Source of the DNA: Moritella sp.
GTDB lineage: Bacteria > Pseudomonadota > Gammaproteobacteria > Enterobacterales > Moritellaceae
Reading direction: 5' to 3'
Assembly: GCF_013215705.1 (NCBI RefSeq)
Contig: NZ_JABSQR010000033.1
Coordinates: forward strand, 1-64,000
DNA length: 64,000 bases
Made by a program: the position numbers and the translations under genes. The first letter of the stretch is position 1. Each line of letters opens with the position of its first letter. Positions 48,939 through 58,252 of this stretch are shown in pieces. Under the pieces are notes generated by a model that made no database searches, had not been told where the DNA came from, and was given only the letters and a program-made list of their open reading frames with translations.

Positions 48939-49667
48939 TTAAAAACCGTAAGAAGCACCAACTACAAACACATTATTGTTGTGACCAGGATTAATTTTGC
49001 TTGAAGACTCTTGGTTACGGTACTCAACATATGGCTGAACACCAGCACGTGTCCAAGTTGCACGTAATTCATGTTCCATAGAGTTATCCTTAGTAACACC
49101 ATCATTTACGTAATAAACATTGTTGTATTTAACATTCACTGGCATATCTTGGAATTGATAAGCAATGTTGTTATCAAAACGAACTTGATCGTTTGTTTCA
49201 TCTACGCCAGTACCAGCATTAATAGCATCATTAGCTTGAATTTGCATACGAGTGCGGTTAGAGATAGAAATACCGTTATCGAAGTTGTAACCAACTTTAA
49301 CTAATGGACGGTATTGAATCGCTTCACCATCGTGTAATAAGTGATGGTAACCAACTGCTACCCATAGTTTCTCGTTAATGCTGAATGATTGTTCAACACC
49401 TAACGTAGTGTAAGCAGAAGCTGCTGAACTACCTTGCTCACCATTTGTGCCGTAGTCAGTGTTACCAAGTTGAATACCATCAAACTCCACTAAAACTGTA
49501 GTGCCAGTTGTAAACGTATGGCCTGCTTCAAGAGTTGATGTCACATCAGAACCGTTGAAATCGGTGCGGTCATGTAGTTGTACATTACCTGTTACGTAAG
49601 ATGAACCAGCAGCGAATGCTGGTGCCGCGATTGATGCGCAAAGAAGAGTTAATGCAAGTTTTTTCAT
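48939..49667 (-). CDS. KdgM-type outer-membrane porin
   Basis: This 242-residue beta-barrel has a signal peptide (about 1-20, AAPAFAA), alternating amphipathic strands and a C-terminal VVGASYGF that ends in Phe, the usual BAM signal. Size and strand order fit the KdgM family of small 12-strand porins, which in plant pathogens admit oligogalacturonides. The substrate here is not known. It is transcribed alone, with a CRP-like palindrome upstream. Confidence 0.75.
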   Translation of the reverse strand: MKKLALTLLCASIAAPAFAAGSSYVTGNVQLHDRTDFNGSDVTSTLEAGHTFTTGTTVLVEFDGIQLGNTDYGTNGEQGSSAASAYTTLGVEQSFSINEKLWVAVGYHHLLHDGEAIQYRPLVKVGYNFDNGISISNRTRMQIQANDAINAGTGVDETNDQVRFDNNIAYQFQDMPVNVKYNNVYYVNDGVTKDNSMEHELRATWTRAGVQPYVEYRNQESSSKINPGHNNNVFVVGASYGF

Positions 49668-50335
49668 TATAGCCTCGATTATAGCTAAGCAATTTAAATC
49701 ATGTTTAATTGCTAATTAAAGTGAACAGCTTCACTGACTCAGTCGTAGTCAGAAGATGAAACAAATATAACACCTTATAGGCAGTCGATAATGCTGTTGG
49801 ATCGTTTCATAGACCTGAATCACAACTTACTTTACCCTGATAATTAAGGTGAAATCAAAAATTAACACTAAGTGAACAATTTAACATTTATAACTTTTCG
49901 AAGATATTGTTTTTAGCTTAAGTATCAGTGCATTAATAAAACACCGAAAAAACTACAACTAAAGAACCAAAGTGATTAACAAATAAAACCAATCACCATA
50001 TACTTTTATACATGTCACGAAAAATGTGAGCAAGTTAACGACTTCAGACTCAAACAAGGGCACCACCAACAGAGTTAAACACCAGCTTAAAAACATAATC
50101 AGCATTAAAACCAGAGTAATATACTTATCAAGCTCATTTAACTTAATTTACAATGCGAAATATCGTAAAAATAGCGCTTATTAAGTATCTACTGATAACT
50201 ACACTGCCTGACCAGCGTCCGCTTCTTAAACGCGACCCACACCACGATTAACATTTTCATTACAATTACCGTGACAAGCATGCGGAACTGAGTAGAATCT
50301 TTGTTCTATTTATCTATAAACAATATTGAGGCGTT
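49668..50335. other. Long gap between the divergent porin and thioesterase genes
   Basis: This 668-base non-coding stretch holds a CRP-like site (49721-49734) and a small hairpin CTGACT-N7-AGTCAG (49734-49752) near the porin. I see no gene, tRNA or strong terminator in the rest, which is AT-rich. A small RNA or long leader is possible but not supported. Confidence 0.5.
49721..49734 (-). promoter_or_regulatory. CRP-like site upstream of the KdgM-type porin
   Basis: GTGAACAGCTTCAC fits GTGA-N6-TCAC, missing only the outer T and A of the CRP consensus. It lies 54-67 bases before the porin start. CRP control of such porins is common, but the match is moderate. Confidence 0.4.
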
Positions 50336-50884
50336 ATGATCAGTGAATTGATCCGTTGTTTTTATCTACGTAATAAGCAAACTAATACCAAAGGGTTTTT
50401 CGATACCATCACCCGCTCTTTTCGAGTCGGCTTTCGTCATATCGATCTGAACCTACATATTAACAATGCAAAATACCTGATGTTTCTGGAAAAATCGCGT
50501 TGGGACCATGCAATTCAGACCAATACATTTAATACATTATTGAAGAATAAATTAAACTTCATCGTGGCAGGTGTTGAGGTAGGCTATATTCGTGAAATAC
50601 GTTTATTTAAAAAATTCGATGTCGAAACCACCTACTTAGGTTGGGATGATAAATATTTTTATCTCGAGCAGAAATGCGTCGCCGATGGTAAGTTATGTAA
50701 CTACAGCTTAGTAAAAGCGGTTTTTTTACAAAAAGGCAAAGTCATTTCACCTGAAAAAGTAATGACCTATATCCCTGTTGAACAACGCCCACAGCAATTA
50801 CCAGAGCACATGCAAATCTGGAAAGATCTTGGTATTGCCAAGCGTAACTTCACCACCAGCGAACCAATAGACAACGCGGCTTAG
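50336..50884 (+). CDS. Hotdog-fold acyl-CoA thioesterase-like protein
   Basis: This 182-residue protein belongs to the 4HBT_2 group. The family signature GFRHIDLNLHINNAKYLMFLEKSRW (about 32-56) carries the conserved Asp and the H-x-NN. It probably hydrolyses acyl-CoA or a related thioester. A gamma-glutamyltranspeptidase gene begins 29 bases downstream, so they may be cotranscribed, but the link in function is unclear. Confidence 0.8.
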   Translation: MISELIRCFYLRNKQTNTKGFFDTITRSFRVGFRHIDLNLHINNAKYLMFLEKSRWDHAIQTNTFNTLLKNKLNFIVAGVEVGYIREIRLFKKFDVETTYLGWDDKYFYLEQKCVADGKLCNYSLVKAVFLQKGKVISPEKVMTYIPVEQRPQQLPEHMQIWKDLGIAKRNFTTSEPIDNAA

Positions 50885-50913
50885 CATCACGCGCTATCGA
50901 ATAGGGAAAAGTC

Positions 50914-52689
50914 ATGCCAACGACACACGTTACTAAAGCACTTACCTTTGGATTCATCGGCTGCATTAGCTTGACGTTACCAACAGCGTTTGCCAAGATC
51001 ACCAGCAGTGACATAGTCGCTAACATTAAACCATCCACGAGTGCTATTTATAGTCAAATGGCGATCCACCATCCCGTTTGGGCTGCCAATGGCATGGTGG
51101 CGAGTCAAGAAGCGCTCGCCACACAAATCGGTGTCGATATCATGCAGCAAGGTGGTAACGCTATTGATGCTGCTGTCGCCGTGGGTTATGCATTAGCTGT
51201 TACCCTACCCCGCGCTGGTAATCTCGGTGGCGGTGGATTCATGCTGGTTTATTTAGCCGAAGAACAACGCGCTATTGCAATTGATTACCGTGAAGTTGCA
51301 CCACAGGCAGCTTACCCTGATATGTTTTTAGATGATGCTGGCAATGCTGACAGTCTGCTGTCTCGCTTTCATGGTCTAGCCGTCGGCGTACCAGGGACAG
51401 TATTAGGATTTGAACTCGCATTAAATAAATACGGCAGTATGTCATTAGCACAAGTCATGGCACCCGCGATCAAATTAGCGCGTGACGGTATTATGGTGAC
51501 GCCTGACTTAGCCAATTCACTCAGAGCAACGAAAAAGCACTTAAGCCAATGGCCAAGTACCCAATCTATTTTCTATAAAGCCGATGGCAGTAACTACCAA
51601 CCCGGTGAAATATTAAAACAAACCGATCTGGCTAATACGCTATTGGCCATTGCTAAAAAAGGCAGCCCTGCATTCTACCAAGGCCCGATTGCCAAACAGA
51701 TTAGCGATTCGGTACGTGACGCTGGCGGCATAATGACAATGCAAGATTTAGCCAGTTATAAAGCCATAGAGCGCCAACCTATCACTGGTGATTATCGTGG
51801 TTACCAAGTGATATCAATGCCACCGCCGTCTTCTGGTGGCGTACATATAGTGCAAATGTTGAATATGCTCGCTGAGTTCCCCATTGATAAAATGGGTCAT
51901 AATAGCGCTGCCACCATTCATGTAATGGCAGAATCAATGCGCCGGGCTTATGCCGATCGTAGCTTATACTTAGGTGATCCTGATTTTGTTAACGTGCCAG
52001 TTGCGGAGTTAACCAACAAACAGTACGCAAAACAATTAGTGAGTCAAATAAACCTTAACAAAGCAACACCAAGCAGTGAAGTTTCCCCTGGTACATTATT
52101 ACCTTACGAAAGTAACCAAACCACCCATTACAGTGTGGTGGATAAGTTTGGTAATGCGGTGAGTAATACTTATACCCTCAACTTCAGTTATGGTTCAGGA
52201 CTGGTTGCTGATGGCACCGGGGTATTATTAAATAATGAAATGGATGATTTTTCGGCTAAGCCCGGTACCCCCAATGCTTACGGCCTCATTGGTGGCAAAG
52301 CCAATGCAGTCGCCGCGCAAAAACGGCCATTAAGCTCGATGACGCCAACCATCGTATTAAAAGATAACAAACCTTATTTAGTCACAGGTAGTCCTGGCGG
52401 TTCACGTATCATTACCACCACGCTGCAAGTGATCATGAATGTCATTGACCATAATATGAATATTGCCGAAGCCAGCGCCGCGCCACGGTTCCACCACCAG
52501 TGGTTACCAGACGTGATCCGCATCGAGAAAGGGCTAAATGTCGATACGATTAACTTATTAGAAAGTAAGGGACATGAGGTTGAAGTGAAAGCGGCTATGG
52601 GCAGTACCCAAACCATAATGCTAACAGAGGCAGGCGTTTATGGGGCATCGGACCCACGCCGACCAGGTGCACTTAGCTTAGGTTATTAA
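50914..52689 (+). CDS. ggt: Gamma-glutamyltranspeptidase
   Basis: This 591-residue periplasmic proenzyme has a signal peptide (about 1-25). The large subunit has GGNAIDAAVAVGYAL and the RAGNLGGGGFMLVY motif with the gamma-glutamyl-binding Arg. Self-cleavage occurs before the nucleophile Thr in NQTTHYSVVDKFGNAVS. Small-subunit motifs are RPLSSMTPTIV, SPGGSRIITT and HHQWLPD. It releases glutamate from glutathione and gamma-glutamyl compounds. Length equals that of E. coli Ggt (580). Confidence 0.95.
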   Translation: MPTTHVTKALTFGFIGCISLTLPTAFAKITSSDIVANIKPSTSAIYSQMAIHHPVWAANGMVASQEALATQIGVDIMQQGGNAIDAAVAVGYALAVTLPRAGNLGGGGFMLVYLAEEQRAIAIDYREVAPQAAYPDMFLDDAGNADSLLSRFHGLAVGVPGTVLGFELALNKYGSMSLAQVMAPAIKLARDGIMVTPDLANSLRATKKHLSQWPSTQSIFYKADGSNYQPGEILKQTDLANTLLAIAKKGSPAFYQGPIAKQISDSVRDAGGIMTMQDLASYKAIERQPITGDYRGYQVISMPPPSSGGVHIVQMLNMLAEFPIDKMGHNSAATIHVMAESMRRAYADRSLYLGDPDFVNVPVAELTNKQYAKQLVSQINLNKATPSSEVSPGTLLPYESNQTTHYSVVDKFGNAVSNTYTLNFSYGSGLVADGTGVLLNNEMDDFSAKPGTPNAYGLIGGKANAVAAQKRPLSSMTPTIVLKDNKPYLVTGSPGGSRIITTTLQVIMNVIDHNMNIAEASAAPRFHHQWLPDVIRIEKGLNVDTINLLESKGHEVEVKAAMGSTQTIMLTEAGVYGASDPRRPGALSLGY

Positions 52690-52723
52690 CTTACGTTATT
52701 AATCTTCTTCACTCATAAATGAA

Positions 52724-52754
52724 AAGGGGGCGATACTCACTGTATCGCCCCCTT
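52724..52754. terminator. Bidirectional terminator between ggt and the DUF2860 gene
   Basis: AAGGGGGCGATAC and its exact complement pair across a 5-base loop, between convergent genes. Confidence 0.88.
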
Positions 52755-52774
52755 CACGTGCTTGCTAATTCTAA

Positions 52775-53800
52775 TTAAAAGCTATAACTCATACCAACGG
52801 AGACAAAATTCGTCGAGCTATCATAGAATTCAATATTAGCATCAGTCTCTTTGTTTTGATAAATGATATTAAGGTTACTGCCTTTTATATCGAACGGTTC
52901 CGTATAAGAGTAAAGGAATGAATAACGGGCAACATCGTCCTCTTGCACTTGACCGAATATTGGATTCTCAGCATCGTACTCGCGATCACTAAACGCGGCT
53001 TGAACTGAAATAAAATGCCGTTCATATTTAGTCATAATACTGAGACTATAATGAAATTCATCAAAGCTTTGGCTCTTACCATCCGCATTTTGTTTACCAT
53101 AAAACACATTCACTTTAGCATATGTACCCAACCACACAGGCAACGTGCTTTCCAAGCTAAGTCGATGGTAGTCACTGTCGCGCTTAAGCAACGCTTGCTG
53201 CTCTGCGGTACAAGCCACGTTATGACACACAGCGTTTTGACTTCCGCTTTGTTCATCTTCTAGCGAGTAAGATGCGTAAGCATATTCAACCTGAACAGGG
53301 GCAAATTTATAAGCCACACGCATGGCACTCGAATCGATATCCGTTTGCTCTCTTGGCGCATTGGTTAAAAACGGATCAGACCAGGTTTCTTTTAGAAATG
53401 GCACGTGAGGGATATAGGCAAAAGTAATACTCTGACGCTTATCAAATTTATGTGTAACACCCAGTTCGTACTGTATGGCACTATTTAAGATATTTTCAGG
53501 ACTTTGACCAAGAAAATACTGAGTCTGTAAATCATCTGTTGTATAAGCCAGACGAAAAAAAGGAAACAACACAGCAGTTGTAATTTCCTCTCCTGCGTTA
53601 TTTACATTTTGGGTCTGTTCATTATCGTCATCAATATTAAATTGACTTTGCGTATCGCTGCCCCCCGCATTAATACCGATCGTACCAGAAAATCCAGGGC
53701 TCTTTGCCAGAGGTTTTGCTATTGCTACACTACCCAAACCAAGCAAGCTGCTAGCGAATAATAAAGGTAATGAAAGTAAGCGATGATTTTTCGAAATCAT
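52775..53800 (-). CDS. DUF2860-type outer-membrane beta-barrel protein
   Basis: This 341-residue protein has a signal peptide (about 1-28, SVAIA-KPL), an early FSGTIGINAGGSDTQSQFN segment, repeated amphipathic strands and a C-terminal SVGMSYSF ending in Phe. That fits an outer-membrane barrel of the DUF2860 group known from marine gammaproteobacteria. A Cys pair (CHNVAC) lies in a likely loop. The function is unknown. The gene is monocistronic. Confidence 0.72.
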   Translation of the reverse strand: MISKNHRLLSLPLLFASSLLGLGSVAIAKPLAKSPGFSGTIGINAGGSDTQSQFNIDDDNEQTQNVNNAGEEITTAVLFPFFRLAYTTDDLQTQYFLGQSPENILNSAIQYELGVTHKFDKRQSITFAYIPHVPFLKETWSDPFLTNAPREQTDIDSSAMRVAYKFAPVQVEYAYASYSLEDEQSGSQNAVCHNVACTAEQQALLKRDSDYHRLSLESTLPVWLGTYAKVNVFYGKQNADGKSQSFDEFHYSLSIMTKYERHFISVQAAFSDREYDAENPIFGQVQEDDVARYSFLYSYTEPFDIKGSNLNIIYQNKETDANIEFYDSSTNFVSVGMSYSF

Positions 53801-54115
53801 ATAGAAAGTAACTCCAACGGTTAAGTCATCATCAAAAATAGCGTTAAATCTTGATAAGCATCAATTTATTGACGGGATAATAACACAATGGTGCTAAGAT
53901 AAAATGCGTTAATAAGGTTTCAATCAGTGACCCTTCAATGATTTTAAAATAATATATATATCACTAAATTTAGTCAGTACAACTAAAAAAACACTGAAAT
54001 AATTTGTTTTATATTATAAGCTTACATTATAACAATTCAGGTAATACCGACTTTAGGCACTAAGCTATTGAATGCCAGTATAAAGTTCTATTTCAATAAA
54101 GGATGATTGAAAAAC
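53801..54115. other. Gap upstream of the DUF2860 and kefF-like genes
   Basis: Very AT-rich. It has a perfect 12-base palindrome ACTAAATTTAGT (53963-53974) between the two divergent genes and an AGGA ribosome site near 54100. No gene is seen. Confidence 0.5.
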
Positions 54116-54685
54116 ATGCTCAAAATTCTCGTTTTATTTGCCCATCCTGCATTACAAAAATCAATTGCACATAAATCATTATTCAATGAAATTCAAAACA
54201 TTGAAGGCATTACTTGTCACGACCTCTACGATACCTACCCAGATTCGTTTATCGATATAAAGCACGAACAAACGTTATTACTTAATCACGACATCATCGT
54301 CTTTCAATTTCCACTTTACTGGTATTCATGCCCAGCAATATTAAAAGAGTGGCAAGACCTGGTACTCGAACATGGTTTTGCTTATGGTGAACATGGCGAT
54401 AAACTGGTTGGCAAAAAAATAATGCTGGCCATCTCCACTGGCGGGAGTATGAATTCTTACGCTACCGCAGGCTACAATGAACATGATATTAGCCAATTTT
54501 TATTACCATTTAGCCAAATGAGCAAACTGTGTAATTTAGAATACCTCACTCCATTTGTTGTTCATGACATTCATAAACGTCACAACCCAGCCCGAATTGC
54601 ACGTAAAGCCAAAGAATACCGCCAACTATTATTAACGTTACAACAGCATAGTGACGCTGTAGCTGTAACACAGGAGAACAGTTAA
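54116..54685 (+). CDS. KefF/KefG-type flavodoxin-fold quinone reductase, K+ efflux subunit
   Basis: This 189-residue protein has a flavodoxin-like fold with KILVLFAHPALQKSIAH, the QFPLYWYSCPAILKEW segment and GFAYGEHGDKLVGKK, all typical of the NQO/MdaB/KefF group. In E. coli KefF or KefG activates the partner antiporter. The antiporter gene starts 2 bases after its stop, supporting that role. The ATG at 54116 is preferred over a TTG three codons earlier. Whether it is F- or G-type is not decided. Confidence 0.87.
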   Translation: MLKILVLFAHPALQKSIAHKSLFNEIQNIEGITCHDLYDTYPDSFIDIKHEQTLLLNHDIIVFQFPLYWYSCPAILKEWQDLVLEHGFAYGEHGDKLVGKKIMLAISTGGSMNSYATAGYNEHDISQFLLPFSQMSKLCNLEYLTPFVVHDIHKRHNPARIARKAKEYRQLLLTLQQHSDAVAVTQENS

Positions 54686-54687
54686 TC

Positions 54688-56610
54688 ATGGAACATGGCG
54701 TATTATTTAATATTTTCATCTATCTTGCCGCGGGTGTCGTGGCGGTGCCTATCGCAAAGCGCCTAGGGCTCGGTTCAGTACTGGGTTATTTGATTGCTGG
54801 CGCAATTGTTGGACCTTATGCGTTAAGCTTAATTTCCAATCAAGAAGATGTTATGCACGTGGCCGAGTTTGGCGTAGTCATGATGCTTTTTTTAGTCGGC
54901 TTAGAATTAAAACCGGCCTTGTTATGGCAGTTAAGAATGCCTATTTTAGGCACAGGTGGCTTGCAACTTTGTGCGACAACCTTGTGCATCTTCTTACTGC
55001 TACTTGCCTGTGGACTTGCTTGGCAAACAGCACTCGCCATCGGTTTAATCGTAGCGCTGTCATCGACCGCAATTGTATTGCAAAATCTACAAGAACGGGA
55101 GTTAATGAAAACTGAAGCAGGTAAGAATGCCTTTGCCGTTTTACTTTTCCAAGATATTGCCGTTATTCCAATTCTCTCTTTACTACCGCTATTGGTAATA
55201 CAAGACACTGCCATTGTCGAATCAACAATACCAAGTTGGCAGAGTGCATTAATGATTGCCGGTGTCATTGCCGGAATTATCATCGGTGGTCACTTTCTCG
55301 TGGTCCCCCTGTTACGCATTATTGCCAGATCACGCTCGCGTGAAATTTTCATCGCCACCGCACTGGCACTGGTTGTTGGTATCGCGTTAGCGATGGAAGC
55401 AGTCGGCTTATCTGCCGCACTGGGCACGTTCTTAGCCGGCGTTGTATTGGCAGACAGTGAATACCGCCACGAACTTGAGAGTGATATTGAACCGTTCAAA
55501 AGCTTATTATTAGGTATTTTCTTTATCTCTGTCGGCGCCAGTATCGACTTTAATTTATTATTCGAACAACCCGCACTCATCGCCTTTCTCGTCACCGGGC
55601 TCATTGTGATTAAATTTGTGGTGTTATTTATCACCGGCATCGTCTTTAAGATCCAGCGAAGTCAAAATTGGCTATTTTCTTGTGCCCTTGCACAAGGGGG
55701 TGAATTTGCCTTTGTACTGACCTCGTTTGCACTACAACGTCAAGTGTTTGATAACGAAATAGCCAGTTTACTGGTTTTAGTGGTTACCTTATCTATGGTA
55801 TTCACACCACTACTATTAATTATTAACGATAAAATCATTGCACCCACATTCAAGCGAAAAGTACCGCATGCCGACAATAAAGCCACACCAGAGCATCAAA
55901 TCCCTGAAGATACCGACAGTTCTGTCATTATCGCGGGTTTTGGTGGTTTCGGGCAGGTTGTTGGACGATTACTGCATGGTTATCATATCAATACCACTAT
56001 CTTAGAAAACGATGTAAGTCAGATAGAGCTATTACAGCAATTCAAATACAAGGTATTTTATGGTGATGCCGAACAGCTTAATTTATTACATGCTGCCGGT
56101 GCAGATAATGCGAAATTATTTATTATTGCAGTCGAAAGTGCGAGCCGAACAAAGCGTATTTTAATCAAAGTAAAAAAACACTTTCCTCACTTAACCGTAT
56201 TAGTACGCGCCACAGATCGTAACCATGCGCAGCAATTAATACGCCTCGGCGCCGATCATGTGTTTAGAGAATCTCTTGACTCTGGTATCAGCCTGGGTGT
56301 TGAAACATTAAAAGCCTTGGGAATGCGCGCCAATCAAGCTCATCGTGCGGGCCAGGTCTTCCGACGTCATGACGAAGCGGTATTACATAAAGAGGCAAGG
56401 CAGATGCATGAACACGAACCAGAGTTTGTTAACCGTAGTCTGACAGAACGACGTATATTGAAAAAATTATTGGGGTTAGATGCATTAACTTATTACGATA
56501 ATCTCAATGATGCTTGGTCAACCCAAGCACATAGCAACGAAGATAAAAATACAGTGAGCAATTTAGCCGCTGCCCATAAACATAATAAGTCGACCAGTGA
56601 GCAGTCTTAG
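54688..56610 (+). CDS. KefB/KefC-type glutathione-gated K+/H+ antiporter
   Basis: This 640-residue CPA2 antiporter has about 12 helices (1-390), with FGVVMMLFLVGLELKPALLW, ALSSTAIVLQNLQE, LLFQDIAVIPIL and ALAQGGEFAFVLTSFAL. A cytoplasmic RCK/TrkA-N domain (about 405-530) carries SVIIAGFGGFGQVVGRLL. It releases K+ when glutathione adducts bind, acidifying the cytoplasm to protect against electrophiles. The ancillary KefF-like subunit is encoded just upstream. Choice between KefB and KefC is not possible from the sequence alone. Confidence 0.93.
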   Translation: MEHGVLFNIFIYLAAGVVAVPIAKRLGLGSVLGYLIAGAIVGPYALSLISNQEDVMHVAEFGVVMMLFLVGLELKPALLWQLRMPILGTGGLQLCATTLCIFLLLLACGLAWQTALAIGLIVALSSTAIVLQNLQERELMKTEAGKNAFAVLLFQDIAVIPILSLLPLLVIQDTAIVESTIPSWQSALMIAGVIAGIIIGGHFLVVPLLRIIARSRSREIFIATALALVVGIALAMEAVGLSAALGTFLAGVVLADSEYRHELESDIEPFKSLLLGIFFISVGASIDFNLLFEQPALIAFLVTGLIVIKFVVLFITGIVFKIQRSQNWLFSCALAQGGEFAFVLTSFALQRQVFDNEIASLLVLVVTLSMVFTPLLLIINDKIIAPTFKRKVPHADNKATPEHQIPEDTDSSVIIAGFGGFGQVVGRLLHGYHINTTILENDVSQIELLQQFKYKVFYGDAEQLNLLHAAGADNAKLFIIAVESASRTKRILIKVKKHFPHLTVLVRATDRNHAQQLIRLGADHVFRESLDSGISLGVETLKALGMRANQAHRAGQVFRRHDEAVLHKEARQMHEHEPEFVNRSLTERRILKKLLGLDALTYYDNLNDAWSTQAHSNEDKNTVSNLAAAHKHNKSTSEQS

Positions 56611-56727
56611 CCACAAAGCTAAGCCTGTAGATTAACGGAGACTAAAAGTGCTATTGCAGATAAACGGTTTGATCATTACTGCCGCCTTTAATACGGTCAA
56701 ACAAAACCAGGGATGAATGAGCACTGA

Positions 56728-57327
56728 TTAATCATACGCCTGCTGGCATATATCATCACAAGTTCGGACTAAACGCACAGTTAAACGCTCATTATTACCA
56801 AGACTATATAATAATCCATTCTGGAACTCGATCTGCCAAGCTCGCCCCATATTACTACGGCTTGGCGTACTCGACCAAGACTTAGAGACCGCTGGTAACA
56901 AAGGGTGATTTGGAAAGATCGTTTGGTTTAAGCTCGGTTCTTCACAGGCTGTTTCAATAATACTATAAAGTTCTTTAATGTCAGGTAGTCTCCAATCCGA
57001 GTACCCATCATTTTTAGTATTAAATTCGGAGGGTTCCATCATAGCTTCCCACCATGTAAAGTAGCGAACAGTACCGTACTGGCATCGGATTCCGGTCCGT
57101 CCACTAACACAAGTTTGCCATTCTAATCTTGTCGCCTTATCAAATAATAAACCATCATTATTTTTAATGAAGCGTTCCGTTGGTGTCGAAGTTTCGGCCT
57201 TATCGTTACAACGTTGCTCAAGTCCACTTACTTTCATCGGTACAATAAGTAATAACATAACGCTCGCTATGTAAAAAAGAGGTCGAATTACAATAAAAAC
57301 CATCATTAATTCCTTTTTTATGAACAC
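56728..57327 (-). CDS. DUF1566 (Lcl C-terminal) protein 1, exported
   Basis: This 199-residue protein has a hydrophobic signal (about 7-32) and a DUF1566 domain. The motifs are NDGLLFDKATRLEWQTC, YTRW-like YFTWWEAM, YSDWRLPDIKELYSI and TVRLVRTC at the end. Such domains are common in secreted and surface proteins of marine bacteria, with unproven function. Several cysteines may form disulfides. It lies 35 bases after the related gene and could share its transcript. Confidence 0.78.
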   Translation of the reverse strand: MFIKKELMMVFIVIRPLFYIASVMLLLIVPMKVSGLEQRCNDKAETSTPTERFIKNNDGLLFDKATRLEWQTCVSGRTGIRCQYGTVRYFTWWEAMMEPSEFNTKNDGYSDWRLPDIKELYSIIETACEEPSLNQTIFPNHPLLPAVSKSWSSTPSRSNMGRAWQIEFQNGLLYSLGNNERLTVRLVRTCDDICQQAYD

Positions 57328-57362
57328 TTTATCGTCATGTTACAAATACAAAATAACGAACA

Positions 57363-58076
57363 TTATTCACTACTTCGAACTAAACGCAGCGCTCTTGGTA
57401 TACTGGTCAGATTGCCTTGAATATTGCCATATAAAAAATTAATCATCCAAGCAGATCCTAAGTCATCGCTATCAATATCAGCTGTCCAGTAATATTCATT
57501 TTGGGTATAAGGAAAATATGTCATTTCGATGGCAGGTAATGCTTGCGAATAATTAATAATACTTTGCAGCTCTAAACGAGTAGGCAATCGCCAATCATTG
57601 TAACCACACCAATCATCTTCATTCATGACAAGTGCGAATTTCTCGGTGTCACAATTACTACTGTCAATACAAATACCACCATTTTCGGTAACTATGTGAC
57701 CATTAAAATCAACATCATTAGACCTAAACCACGAGTAGACATAATCGGCATCGTTGGCACTACCACTACCAATCACCGATTTAACTTCCCACATCAATCC
57801 AGTGTTATTATCGAGAACACAAAACCATTCCACAGAGTCTTCGGCAATAGCAGTTCCTTGCAAGCCAATTTTGGTTAAGTCTAGAAAATGTTCCTGACGG
57901 AGCAGGTTATCATCAAGACTTAATCCAGCGGGGTTTAAATTAATACGGATAACATAACCTGGTAGAAAAACACTGCCTCCGGCACCTGGATAGCTATTTC
58001 GGTCGACGTTACCACTGCCACCAGTTGGACAACCAATAAGCAGTAAACAACTAAAATATAAAGCTAAATACTTCAT
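57363..58076 (-). CDS. DUF1566 (Lcl C-terminal) protein 2, lipoprotein
   Basis: This 237-residue lipoprotein has a lipobox LLIGC (Cys15 from the ATG used) and a Gly/Ser-rich start. Its DUF1566 domain has DNNTGLMWEVKS, YNDWRLPTRLELQSIINYS, YYWTADIDSDDLGSAWMINF and RALRLVRSSE. It is a paralogue of the gene that follows. The start is the ATG of MKYLALYF, four codons inside a longer frame. The role is unknown, and surface exposure is likely. Confidence 0.78.
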   Translation of the reverse strand: MKYLALYFSCLLLIGCPTGGSGNVDRNSYPGAGGSVFLPGYVIRINLNPAGLSLDDNLLRQEHFLDLTKIGLQGTAIAEDSVEWFCVLDNNTGLMWEVKSVIGSGSANDADYVYSWFRSNDVDFNGHIVTENGGICIDSSNCDTEKFALVMNEDDWCGYNDWRLPTRLELQSIINYSQALPAIEMTYFPYTQNEYYWTADIDSDDLGSAWMINFLYGNIQGNLTSIPRALRLVRSSE

Positions 58077-58168
58077 AATCGCATTCACCTTAAGCGTAAA
58101 AACAGTCCCTATACAGCAAGTCTAGATTAGAAACTTAGGGATATTCATAAATCAGTTAAAACAATTAA

Positions 58169-58183
58169 TAGACGACCGGTCTA
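58169..58183 (+). promoter_or_regulatory. NemR/TetR-type operator before the oxidoreductase gene
   Basis: TAGACGACCGGTCTA is a palindrome of the TAGAC-N5-GTCTA form, close to the NemR/AcuR box TAGACC-N-GGTCTA. It lies 70-84 bases before the start codon. No TetR gene is within the window. Confidence 0.6.
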
Positions 58184-58252
58184 CTTTAATTTATAGTTAC
58201 CTCATTAAATTGTAAAATATGTTTATTAAATTTTATAAATAAAGGACTCAGT

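Noticed and set aside
56728-58076. DUF1566 pair as part of a phage or tail-fibre island
   Set aside because: No integrase, attachment repeats or other phage genes are present and the flanks are ordinary chromosomal genes.
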